Of a stretch of DNA of 7,799 bases, positions 1 through 6,244 are shown piece by piece. Below the pieces are notes generated by a model. The model was not told the DNA's origin. It ran no database searches and saw only the letters and a list, made by a program, of their open reading frames with translations. The translations under genes were made by a program, and so were the position numbers. Each line of letters starts with the position of its first letter. Positions within the stretch are counted from its first letter, which is position 1. Source of the DNA: Actinomycetota bacterium (GTDB lineage Bacteria; Actinomycetota; Actinomycetes; Nanopelagicales; Nanopelagicaceae); assembly GCA_947465365.1 (NCBI GenBank), contig CANIAV010000033.1, positions 1-7,799 of the forward strand, read 5' to 3'.

Positions 1-1104
1 CGTCCGCTCTTCGCAGATTGGGCTGGTTCGCAGAAATCGTTTCTGATGGAGAACTTCTACCGACTCCAACGTACTCGCCTCAACATTCTGATTGAAAAAG
101 AAAAGCCAACTGGTGGCGCCTGGAACTTTGATAAAGAAAATCGCTTGCCACCTCCAAAGCAATATGACGGGGCACCCTATTTAGAACATAAGCGCGATGA
201 AATTGATCTAGATGTAGCTAAAGAGTTAGGTATGGAAGCCACAACAACTTGGGCCACCACTCGCAAGGGCGCACTAGCTCAATTAAGAAACTTCATCGAC
301 AACCACTTCGCCGAATTCGGCCCACTCGAAGATGCCATGACCACAGATAATTGGGCGCTGCATCACTCACTTCTCTCGCCCTATTTAAACAACGGACTCA
401 TCCATGCCGAAGAGGTAATCACTGAAGCAATCAAAGCTTTTAACGCAGGCAAGGTTCCTATCGAATCCTGCGAAGGTTTTATCCGACAAATCATCGGCTG
501 GCGCGAATATGTAAATGGCATGTATTGGTTCCTAGCCCCGGATTACCGCGAGAACAATCAACTAAACGCCACCCGCAAATTACTTCCGTTATTTACTGAT
601 CCAAATAAAACAAAGATGAATTGCATCAAAGAAACAGTCACTGACATCAATAATCGTGCCTGGGTTCATCACATCCCCCGCCTAATGCTTCTAAGCAATC
701 TGGCACTAATCACCGGCACCAATCCCCAAGAGTTTCTCGATTGGATGCGCGAAGTATTTATCGATGCCTCTGAATGGGTAATGGTTCCAAATGTAATTGG
801 TATGGGTGTGCACGCCGATGGCGGTGCCATGATGACAAAACCATATGCCGCAGGTGGTGCCTACATCTCTCGAATGTCTAACTATTGCAAGGGATGCGAA
901 TACAACCCAAAGCTTCGTATCGGTGAAACCGCTTGTCCATTCACAACTTTGTACTGGGATTTCTTAGATCGTCACAAAGAAACCTTCGCCAAGAACCATC
1001 GCATGAGCCAACAATTTTTCGGCCTCAATCGCCTAAGTGATCTGCCTGAACTTAAAGTGCGGGCAAAGGAAGTGTTAACAGGACTTGAACTTGGTGAAAT
1101 CTAA
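1..1104 (+). CDS. Iron-sulfur bacterial cryptochrome / (6-4) photolyase (FeS-BCP, DPRP family), 5'-truncated
   Basis: FAD-dependent, light-driven repair enzyme for UV-induced (6-4) photoproducts, acting in the cytoplasm. The frame is open from base 1 (it reads RPLFADWAGSQKSFL before the first ATG at 46), so the gene begins outside the window and that ATG is an internal Met. Family hallmarks seen: GGAWNFDKENR near the left end, the HHIPRLM motif at about 667-687, and four cysteines with codons at 622, 886, 895 and 934. Their spacing in residues (88, 3, 13) equals that of the [4Fe-4S] ligands I recall for Agrobacterium PhrB (Cys350, 438, 441, 454), and the His pair falls where PhrB has His365/366. 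By that alignment about 142 N-terminal residues (antenna-binding domain) are missing. The stop lies 12 bases from a convergent gene. A CryB-like photoreceptor role is an alternative; the fold and cluster are near certain. Confidence 0.93.
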   Translation, partial: RPLFADWAGSQKSFLMENFYRLQRTRLNILIEKEKPTGGAWNFDKENRLPPPKQYDGAPYLEHKRDEIDLDVAKELGMEATTTWATTRKGALAQLRNFIDNHFAEFGPLEDAMTTDNWALHHSLLSPYLNNGLIHAEEVITEAIKAFNAGKVPIESCEGFIRQIIGWREYVNGMYWFLAPDYRENNQLNATRKLLPLFTDPNKTKMNCIKETVTDINNRAWVHHIPRLMLLSNLALITGTNPQEFLDWMREVFIDASEWVMVPNVIGMGVHADGGAMMTKPYAAGGAYISRMSNYCKGCEYNPKLRIGETACPFTTLYWDFLDRHKETFAKNHRMSQQFFGLNRLSDLPELKVRAKEVLTGLELGEI

Positions 1105-1116
1105 GCGAAGTTAAAT

Positions 1117-1239
1117 CTAAGACTCGAAGTCGCCGCCTCTGCCGGTAATCTTTTTCTTGCTCCGTACCGGACGCTCATATGAAATGAGCAGGGCAAAGAG
1201 AGCCACGGCAAAGACAGCTACGACTATAAATTTTTCCAA
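1117..1239 (-). CDS. Putative 40-residue single-helix membrane protein, TTG start
   Basis: Not a recognised family. Translation from the TTG at 1239-1237 gives 40 residues: MEKF, a hydrophobic helix (about residues 5-20, IVVAVFAVALFALLIS), then a basic tail with RPVRSKKK. The positive-inside rule predicts the tail in the cytoplasm. The TTG lies 4 bases past the TAA of the upstream 124-residue membrane gene, so translation probably depends on coupling to it; only a weak GGAT precedes the start. The same frame is open further upstream to an ATG at 1341, but that would overlap the 124-residue gene by about 98 bases, and the extra N-terminus looks like a shadow of that gene. What argues for a real gene is the clean helix-plus-basic-tail layout and the tight packing between neighbours. 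It could also be a chance frame. Confidence 0.45.
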   Translation of the reverse strand: MEKFIVVAVFAVALFALLISYERPVRSKKKITGRGGDFES

Positions 1240-1243
1240 GGAT

Positions 1244-1618
1244 TTATCCGAGTACTGCCCAGACGACAAGCGCGAAGACTGCAATTCCCAGCCCAACAAT
1301 CGCAATTGCAGACATAGATAACAGGCCACGAGAAAGAGCAACTCGCTTTGATAGCTCGGATGGGTTCGTTAATCTCTTTAGATCAATAAGAAGTACTTCG
1401 GCTTCACGAATAGTTGCGTACTGAGAAATTATTGCCAAAATTCCAGTAGCGGCAGCAACGCCAATTGTTAAATACTTCGCACCATCTGATGCGGTTTCAA
1501 ATTTACCAAAAGCTGCAACAACAAAGACACCGATAAGCATCAAGGTTGGAGCAATTTGGGCGTGAATAACTTGTGAGCGCTTTGTGTTCCAGAGTTCTAA
1601 AAGATCATCTTCTTCCAT
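1244..1618 (-). CDS. Small three-helix membrane protein, unknown function
   Basis: 124 residues with no family I recognise. An acidic cytoplasmic N-terminus (MEEDDLLELW) leads to three hydrophobic stretches at about residues 21-39, 48-66 and 98-122. The charged loop between helices two and three (about 70-97, REAEVLLIDLKRLTNPSELSKR) is amphipathic and probably cytoplasmic. The chain ends directly after the last helix. The start is well supported: ATG at 1618-1616 is preceded on the minus strand by AAGGAG with a 6-base spacer, the clearest Shine-Dalgarno in the window. This sets it apart from the five apparently leaderless genes nearby. The leader upstream contains a dyad at 1639-1671. A 40-codon frame follows almost at once and may be co-translated. 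A structural or accessory membrane role is all that can be suggested. Confidence 0.8.
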   Translation of the reverse strand: MEEDDLLELWNTKRSQVIHAQIAPTLMLIGVFVVAAFGKFETASDGAKYLTIGVAAATGILAIISQYATIREAEVLLIDLKRLTNPSELSKRVALSRGLLSMSAIAIVGLGIAVFALVVWAVLG

Positions 1619-1638
1619 AGCAATCTCCTTGCTCGATA

Positions 1639-1671
1639 TTTACTCTTTGGTCCCGTTCTGGGATGAGTAAA
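1639..1671 (-). promoter_or_regulatory. Dyad in the leader of the 124-residue membrane gene
   Basis: TTTACTC at 1639-1645 is the exact reverse complement of GAGTAAA at 1665-1671, with an inner TCCC/GGGA pair (1651-1654, 1660-1663) around a 5-base loop. On the minus strand a TAATCT hexamer (1677-1672) would place a transcription start near 1665. The dyad would then sit at the 5' end of a leader of about 47 bases, before the Shine-Dalgarno. It could be an operator or an RNA hairpin. No U-run follows on either strand, so it is not an intrinsic terminator. No good -35 match was found. Confidence 0.4.
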
Positions 1672-1737
1672 AGATTAGGGGTTGAACCTGAAATTAGCGC
1701 GGTCAAATCAAAAAACGCGCGAAATTCACCCAATCTT
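1671..1737. repeat. Nested imperfect inverted repeat between two minus-strand genes
   Basis: Outer arms AAGATT (1671-1676) and AATCTT (1732-1737) continue inward as GGG/CCC (1678-1680, 1729-1731) and TGAA/TTCA (1683-1686, 1725-1728), with small bulges on the left arm. The inner arms are GCGCG (1697-1701) and CGCGC (1716-1720). On the minus strand it lies immediately after the stop of the ABC permease gene and contains a run of six T after the first GCGCG arm. It may help end that transcript, but the T-run is inside the loop rather than after the hairpin, so it is not a standard intrinsic terminator. Confidence 0.35.
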
Positions 1738-1742
1738 CCGGA

Positions 1743-2591
1743 CTAAGAGGTGATGTCCTTGTGTGCAAAGCGGTTGATGGAAAGTGCAAAGAGAACGATT
1801 CCCGAGATGGCGCAATAACTAGCGCCCCGAATCATGATCGACCAGTCAATTGTCGTGGCCAGTGCATCAAACCAGGAGAAGGCATAGTGAACCGGCAGCC
1901 AATCACGAATCTTTCCCAGTGCAGTAATTGCATCGAGGATATTAAGCAAGATTGAAATACCAACTGCGACTCCGACAGCGCCCAGAGGTGCATCGGTACG
2001 AACGCTTAAGTAAAAAGCTAGGCCAGCGACGAATAAGAGTGAGATTGCAAGATATCCAGTCATGATTCCAATTCGCGATATCGCAACTGAGTTATCAAAT
2101 GTTGCACCAAGTGGTGTTTGCAGTGGCTTAGTACCAAAGGCAATCGTGCCTACTATCCAGGCAGAAATCGGCATCAAGAGAACTGCGATGGCCGACAAGG
2201 TAAGGCTTACTTTAATTTTCTGTAGTAACAACCGTGTGCGTGGAACGGGCGCCGCCAAAAGATAACGAAGTGTTGACCACGATGCTTCACTTGCAACCGT
2301 GTCGCCATTAAACAAAGCAATTACCGTCACAAGTAAGAATGGCGTTGCGAAGTACAACATCGTGACTGTGAAATTTGCCGCCCCAATTGTTGCCAGGCCA
2401 ATCAAATCTGTCGTTCCAGAACCAAGTCTTGTCGGTCCACCACTATTTCCAGATGGCCCAAACTTGACCGCGATTGCAACGAGAATTGGCAGTGAAAGGA
2501 TAAATGCATAAGCAAATGCAGTTCGCTTGCGCTTTAACTGGCGATAGAGCTCTACCGAATAAGGCAGCGTCTTTGCGGCTGAGTAACTCAT
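1743..2591 (-). CDS. ABC-2 type exporter permease
   Basis: A 282-residue membrane component of an ABC exporter. Hydrophobic segments lie at about residues 26-44, 78-97, 128-153, 174-196, 203-222 and 253-272, the six-helix plan of ABC-2 permeases. The cytoplasmic N-terminus carries the usual basic element (LYRQLKRKRT). After helix two comes the conserved amphipathic segment FNGDTVASEASWSTLRYLLAAPVPRTRLL (given here in one piece only for its key residues GDTVASE, RYLL and P-R-R-L), which is the expected coupling region to the ATPase. The ATG overlaps the TGA of the upstream hydrolase-ATPase gene (ATGA at 2591-2588) and has AAGGA about 6 bases upstream, so translation is coupled. The ATPase domain fused to its neighbour is the obvious partner; no other ATPase is in the window. 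The exported substrate cannot be read from sequence. Confidence 0.9.
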   Translation of the reverse strand: MSYSAAKTLPYSVELYRQLKRKRTAFAYAFILSLPILVAIAVKFGPSGNSGGPTRLGSGTTDLIGLATIGAANFTVTMLYFATPFLLVTVIALFNGDTVASEASWSTLRYLLAAPVPRTRLLLQKIKVSLTLSAIAVLLMPISAWIVGTIAFGTKPLQTPLGATFDNSVAISRIGIMTGYLAISLLFVAGLAFYLSVRTDAPLGAVGVAVGISILLNILDAITALGKIRDWLPVHYAFSWFDALATTIDWSIMIRGASYCAISGIVLFALSINRFAHKDITS

Positions 2592-5056
2592 TTCTTATCC
2601 TTTCCGATTACCAAGTCATCGCCGATAAGTTCGAGAAAAATCTCTTCTAAAGTTTCGGATTTTTTATTGCGATTTAGAATCTTTTTCATCGGACCAAATG
2701 CAATTAATTGACCACGGTGCATCAAGACGACATGGCTACAGGTTTGTTGGACCTCAGCTAAAAGGTGAGAAGAGACAATAACTGTGCGGCCGGTCGATGC
2801 GTATCGCTTTAGAACATCGCGCATCTCTGCGATCTGTTGTGGGTCGAGGCCATTTGTTGGTTCATCAAGTACAAGCAGATCAGGTGCACCAAGCATCGCT
2901 TGCGCAATTGCTAAACGCTGGCGCATACCTTGGCTATATGAACGCACCTTCTTATCTAACGCAGTTCCCAATTTAGTAATCGCAACTACTTCATCGAGAT
3001 TCTGATCGCCATCGCGACCAATCGAACGCCAATAAAGCGCTAAGTTTTCCCGCCCTGATAGATGTGGCAAAAATCCTGGACCTTCGACAAAACTTCCCAA
3101 GTTTGCAAGAGCAGGTGAGCCTGGATAGACCGGCTTACCATCCATATAGATCGAACCTTCAGTTGGGAAGATCAATCCCATCATCATGCGAAGTGTTGTT
3201 GTCTTACCCGCACCATTAGGACCAAGCAAGCCGACAACTTGTCCGCGTTCAACTGTAAATGAGAGATCAGAAACTGCGCGATAACCATCTTTATATACCT
3301 TGCCTAAATTAGACACCTCAACAAGCGAGGTGCTCTCGTCATGACTTGGTGCAATCTTTGGTCGGCGGATTCGCACATAAACAAAAGCAGCAATCAAAGT
3401 TATGAACGCTGCAATTGGCCACAGTAAATTGCCACTAGAAGATTTTGATACCGAAGCGTTAACAGTTCGGTAGGTCAACGGTGAAAGGGCAGAAACCGAG
3501 TAGAAACGCGAAAGTTTTGGTAATTCATAACCTTGGTCAGTACTTGAAATCCCAACTGCAATTACATCGCCAACAGATGCATCGATAATTGTTGCTGGTA
3601 GTTCAACAGTTATATCTCTGCCGCCTTTGGGAATATTTGCCAATCTAACTGGTGCGACAATGCCGTTTGGCTGATTGATTGCGCCACCTGGTGATTTAGT
3701 CACGAGTGAGAAGAACAAAACTGCATCACCTGTGGTGCTTGTAACTCGTACCTTTATCGATGAAGGTCCGACGATATTAATTGGTTGAGTAAGCGGCGCA
3801 GATTCAAGCAACCCACTCTGTCCAGGTAAGAGCGCGGGACTAAAGCCCGAAATCCCAGATAAGACTCGTGATGCAAGCGCGCCGCCACTTCCGATTCCAG
3901 GAAGAGAGGAGATTGCACTTGGTATTCCACCAATTGGATATGAGGCCGCAACCGTCGGAGTCACTAACTGCAATTGATTTTCAGCCGCACCAATAGGCAG
4001 CTCTGAACTACTAAATACCTTAGGAATAACTGTTGAATCCTGCAATGAGATTGTGCCATTGGTCTTAGTAAATTGAAACTTTGGAAAATCAATCGTTTCA
4101 TTTGATAGATACTTCTTAAACCAATTTAGATATTGGCCGCGCAAGTATTCGCTCTGATCCAAGCCACCATCGTGACCTCCGGCATGCCAAATCATTGATA
4201 GTGGAAGTTTCGGCCTTGCCTTCGCAATAATTGCGGCAGTTCTATAACTTTCACTCAATGGAAAGAGTGAATCGGCTTGGCCCTGGCTAAGAAGTGTTGG
4301 CGCAGTGATGCCAGATACAAAATTGGCTGGCGATACCGATGCCATCAATTTTTGTTCACTTGCCGAAGGCTCGCCACTTATTGCAGCGTTTGTATAAGCA
4401 TCACACCACTCTTGGGTAAATGATCCGCACTCTCCTAAGTAAGCGTTCTGCAATGAAACGGCTGAGAAGAATGTTCCAGCCCAAACTTTTTTAAATGGTC
4501 CAGAAATATTTGACCCGACCACAGATTGCGGAAAGAGATCACTCTGCAAATTACTCCAAGTGATATCTGAAACCACCGCATCGATTCGCCTATCTTGGCT
4601 GGCGCTCAAAAGCGCATTTGCCCCGCCATAAGAGCTTCCCATAATTCCAACGCGCGGATCGCCCGCTTTATCCTGCTTCACATATTTGCTCTTGGAAAGA
4701 TATGAAATCAAAGCGCTCGTATCTTTTACCTCAGCGCCAATTGCATTCATTTCAATCTGGCCGGTTGATTTTCCAAAGCCCCGCGCAGTCCAAGTAAGCA
4801 CCGCAAAACCTTTTGAGGTGAAATATTTCGCATCATCTGCCACTGAATCTTTGCTGCCCCCAAATCCATGCGCAATTAATATTGCTGGGGCTGGCGTCTT
4901 GCTAGGTAGATATAACGAGGTATCAATAGATATGCCAGGCGCAGTTGTAATTGATTTAACAATTATTGAATCTGCCGCAGCACTTACTGGAAAACTGAGA
5001 GAAATTAGAGACAAGCCAGAGAGTGTGCAAGCAGCAACAAATCTCGAAATCTTCAC
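2588..5056 (-). CDS. Secreted CocE/X-Pro dipeptidyl-peptidase-like hydrolase fused through one helix to an ABC exporter ATPase
   Basis: One 822-residue chain with two enzymes on opposite sides of the membrane. Residues 1-28 form a signal peptide (MKISRF, hydrophobic core, cleavage near PVSAA). Residues about 30-325 are an alpha/beta hydrolase: HGFGG (63-67), nucleophile elbow GSSYG (Ser142), acid Asp262 in QGQADSLFP, and His295 in HAGGHDGG, with a helical cap holding Cys210/Cys218. After a Gly/Ser/Pro-rich linker (about 366-412), residues 415-527 resemble the C-terminal jelly roll of the X-Pro dipeptidyl-peptidase/CocE group. A single helix (544-562) followed by RIRRPK points inward. Residues 578-815 are a complete BcrA/DrrA-type ATPase: Walker A GPNGAGKT (612-619), signature YSQGM (707-711), Walker B LLVLDE (727-732), switch His764. 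Glu replaces Gln in the Q-loop, common in this subfamily. The start is GTG with an in-frame TAG directly upstream and no Shine-Dalgarno. The hydrolysed substrate (peptide or ester) is unknown. Confidence 0.92.
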   Translation of the reverse strand: MKISRFVAACTLSGLSLISLSFPVSAAADSIIVKSITTAPGISIDTSLYLPSKTPAPAILIAHGFGGSKDSVADDAKYFTSKGFAVLTWTARGFGKSTGQIEMNAIGAEVKDTSALISYLSKSKYVKQDKAGDPRVGIMGSSYGGANALLSASQDRRIDAVVSDITWSNLQSDLFPQSVVGSNISGPFKKVWAGTFFSAVSLQNAYLGECGSFTQEWCDAYTNAAISGEPSASEQKLMASVSPANFVSGITAPTLLSQGQADSLFPLSESYRTAAIIAKARPKLPLSMIWHAGGHDGGLDQSEYLRGQYLNWFKKYLSNETIDFPKFQFTKTNGTISLQDSTVIPKVFSSSELPIGAAENQLQLVTPTVAASYPIGGIPSAISSLPGIGSGGALASRVLSGISGFSPALLPGQSGLLESAPLTQPINIVGPSSIKVRVTSTTGDAVLFFSLVTKSPGGAINQPNGIVAPVRLANIPKGGRDITVELPATIIDASVGDVIAVGISSTDQGYELPKLSRFYSVSALSPLTYRTVNASVSKSSSGNLLWPIAAFITLIAAFVYVRIRRPKIAPSHDESTSLVEVSNLGKVYKDGYRAVSDLSFTVERGQVVGLLGPNGAGKTTTLRMMMGLIFPTEGSIYMDGKPVYPGSPALANLGSFVEGPGFLPHLSGRENLALYWRSIGRDGDQNLDEVVAITKLGTALDKKVRSYSQGMRQRLAIAQAMLGAPDLLVLDEPTNGLDPQQIAEMRDVLKRYASTGRTVIVSSHLLAEVQQTCSHVVLMHRGQLIAFGPMKKILNRNKKSETLEEIFLELIGDDLVIGKDKK

Positions 5057-5062
5057 TACCCA

Positions 5063-5068
5063 ACACTA
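5063..5068 (-). promoter_or_regulatory. Probable -10 box for the hydrolase-ABC operon (leaderless)
   Basis: On the minus strand TAGTGT ends 6 bases before the GTG start codon at 5056. This spacing puts the transcription start at or next to the GTG, giving a leaderless mRNA, which fits the absence of a Shine-Dalgarno. No convincing -35 is seen. Confidence 0.5.
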
Positions 5069-5073
5069 TTTGG

Positions 5074-5112
5074 ATTCTCAGTGCACTGCATCTTGAGAAC
5101 TTCGGTATTCTC
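5074..5112. promoter_or_regulatory. Palindromic operator candidate in the 62-bp divergent promoter region
   Basis: CAGTGCACTG (5079-5088) is a perfect 10-base palindrome. It is flanked by TTCTCA (5075-5080) and its complement TGAGAA (5094-5099), and GAGAA (5095-5099) also pairs with TTCTC (5108-5112) around CTTCGGTA. The set lies between the two divergent start codons and overlaps the plus-strand -10 box. A regulator bound here could act on both the exporter operon and the copper monooxygenase. Binding protein unknown. Confidence 0.4.
5106..5111 (+). promoter_or_regulatory. Probable -10 box for the copper monooxygenase gene (leaderless)
   Basis: TATTCT ends 7 bases before the ATG at 5119, so transcription should begin at or beside the start codon. 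No Shine-Dalgarno precedes the ATG, consistent with leaderless translation. The -35 region is not recognisable. Confidence 0.5.
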
Positions 5113-5118
5113 TGCGCC

Positions 5119-6228
5119 ATGAAGGTTAAATCTCTTTCGATTACAGTCGCTGCTCTGTTACTTGTTTCACTCATCCCCCAATCCTCAAGTGCAGCGAGCG
5201 CCCCAAAAATGAAGCGCTACACAGTCACCATGCAGAAAGCTCATCTGCCCACCGCCCCGAATAACGGCACCGATGATTACCGCTGCTTCTTGCTCGATCC
5301 AAACGTCACAGAAGATTCAATCATCAGAACGATCCAATTCATCCCCCAGCAAAAAAATTATGTGCACCACGCAATTATCTTTCGTGTGACCGATGCTGAT
5401 CTGGCTGAAGCAATAACAGCCGATAAAAATGGCACCGGTTGGCCATGCTTTGGTGGCACTGGACTCGGTGGAATGCTCTCAACTTTCGTCTCCTCTCCTT
5501 GGCTAAGTTCTTGGGCACCAGGCCGTGGCAAAGATGTTTCACCTGCCGGTTACGGAACCCCATTTAAAAAAGGTGAACGATTTGTCCTTCAAGTTCACTA
5601 CAACCTTCTCGCAGCAAATGGTGGAAAGTTAGTAACCGATAGGTCAAAAATTGTCATGGAAGCTATTCCTGCGAAGGGTGCAACCGTTAAGCAATTACAT
5701 GTTGAACTCTTCCCAGCACCAGTCGAACTTGCCTGTCCCCCAGGTGTTACCGGTCCTCTCTGTGATCGCAAGAAATCACTTATCGATCTTGCATCCCGCA
5801 CCAGTACAACAAGCGCATTTGAAGCCACCGGAATAAATGTTCTCTGCGGTCAAGATCCCTTTAAACCAACACCATCTTTAACTTCGCAGTGCGACAAAGT
5901 TATCAACTCAAATTTCAATGTAATCGCAGCCGCGCCCCACATGCACCTCTTGGGTCGCACCCTTAAATTGATTCTCAATCCCGGCACACCAAGTGAAAAA
6001 ACTCTTCTAAGCGTCACCAACTACAACTTCGATGACCAATCCTCGACAGTGCTTAAAAAACCGGTACCAGTTAAAGCTGGTGACACCATCCGCGTTGAAT
6101 GCACATTCGATCCAACTCTGCGCCAGAAGATTCCCCAACTAAAAACCTTGGCACCTCGCTATATAACTTGGGGCGAGGGTTCTTCCGATGAAATGTGCCT
6201 CGGAGTTATCGCGGCCACAAAGGCTTAG
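5119..6228 (+). CDS. Secreted copper type II monooxygenase (PHM / dopamine beta-monooxygenase-like)
   Basis: A 369-residue exported enzyme of the family that uses two separate copper centres, O2 and a reductant such as ascorbate to hydroxylate C-H bonds. Signal peptide residues 1-28 (MKVKS, hydrophobic core, then SSSAASA). Domain one holds the first copper site: His83-His84 in YVHHAIIF and His160 in LQVHY. Domain two holds the second: His274 and His276 in PHMHLLG and Met359 in SSDEMC. All six ligands match the PHM pattern. Conserved cysteines are also in place: Cys56 (YRCF), Cys110 (WPCFGG), Cys328 (VECTF) and Cys360 (EMC), likely disulfides outside the cell. The ATG at 5119 was chosen because it begins the signal peptide and follows a -10 box; an in-frame ATG at 5023 would run through the divergent promoter. 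The substrate is unknown, and no peptidylglycine lyase partner is in the window. Convergent with the next gene, 16-base gap. Confidence 0.9.
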   Translation: MKVKSLSITVAALLLVSLIPQSSSAASAPKMKRYTVTMQKAHLPTAPNNGTDDYRCFLLDPNVTEDSIIRTIQFIPQQKNYVHHAIIFRVTDADLAEAITADKNGTGWPCFGGTGLGGMLSTFVSSPWLSSWAPGRGKDVSPAGYGTPFKKGERFVLQVHYNLLAANGGKLVTDRSKIVMEAIPAKGATVKQLHVELFPAPVELACPPGVTGPLCDRKKSLIDLASRTSTTSAFEATGINVLCGQDPFKPTPSLTSQCDKVINSNFNVIAAAPHMHLLGRTLKLILNPGTPSEKTLLSVTNYNFDDQSSTVLKKPVPVKAGDTIRVECTFDPTLRQKIPQLKTLAPRYITWGEGSSDEMCLGVIAATKA

Positions 6229-6244
6229 GTAAATTCTTCTGTTC

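Noticed and set aside
46..48. ATG at 46 as the start of the photolyase gene
   Set aside because: The frame is open to base 1 and reads family-like sequence (ADWAGSQKSFLMENFYR); this Met is internal.
1105..1116. Terminator between the photolyase and the minus-strand membrane genes
   Set aside because: Only 12 bases, AT-rich, without a stem; the nearby GACT/AGTC pair is too short to count.
1240..1341. Longer form of the small minus-strand gene starting at ATG 1341
   Set aside because: It overlaps about 98 bases of the better supported 124-residue gene in another frame, and the added residues look like a frame shadow.
3050..3110. Missing Q-loop glutamine as a sign of a defective ATPase
   Set aside because: Glu in this position (FVEGPGFLP) is usual for BcrA/DrrA-type exporter ATPases, and all other motifs are intact.
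5020..5056. Lipobox (VAAC, Cys10) at the start of the hydrolase-ABC protein
   Set aside because: The Cys comes after only nine residues, before most of the hydrophobic core; cleavage at the later SAAA region fits better.
4686..5096. 136-codon plus-strand open frame opposite the hydrolase domain
   Set aside because: It is antisense to the signal peptide and catalytic region of the 822-residue protein, with no start signals or recognisable protein features.
5023..5118. N-terminal extension of the copper monooxygenase from ATG 5023
   Set aside because: It would overlap the start of the divergent gene, cover the promoter region and hide the signal peptide that begins at 5119.
6229..6244. Bidirectional terminator between the convergent monooxygenase and hydrolase genes
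   Set aside because: The 16-base gap and its flanks show no GC-rich hairpin with a T-run on either strand.
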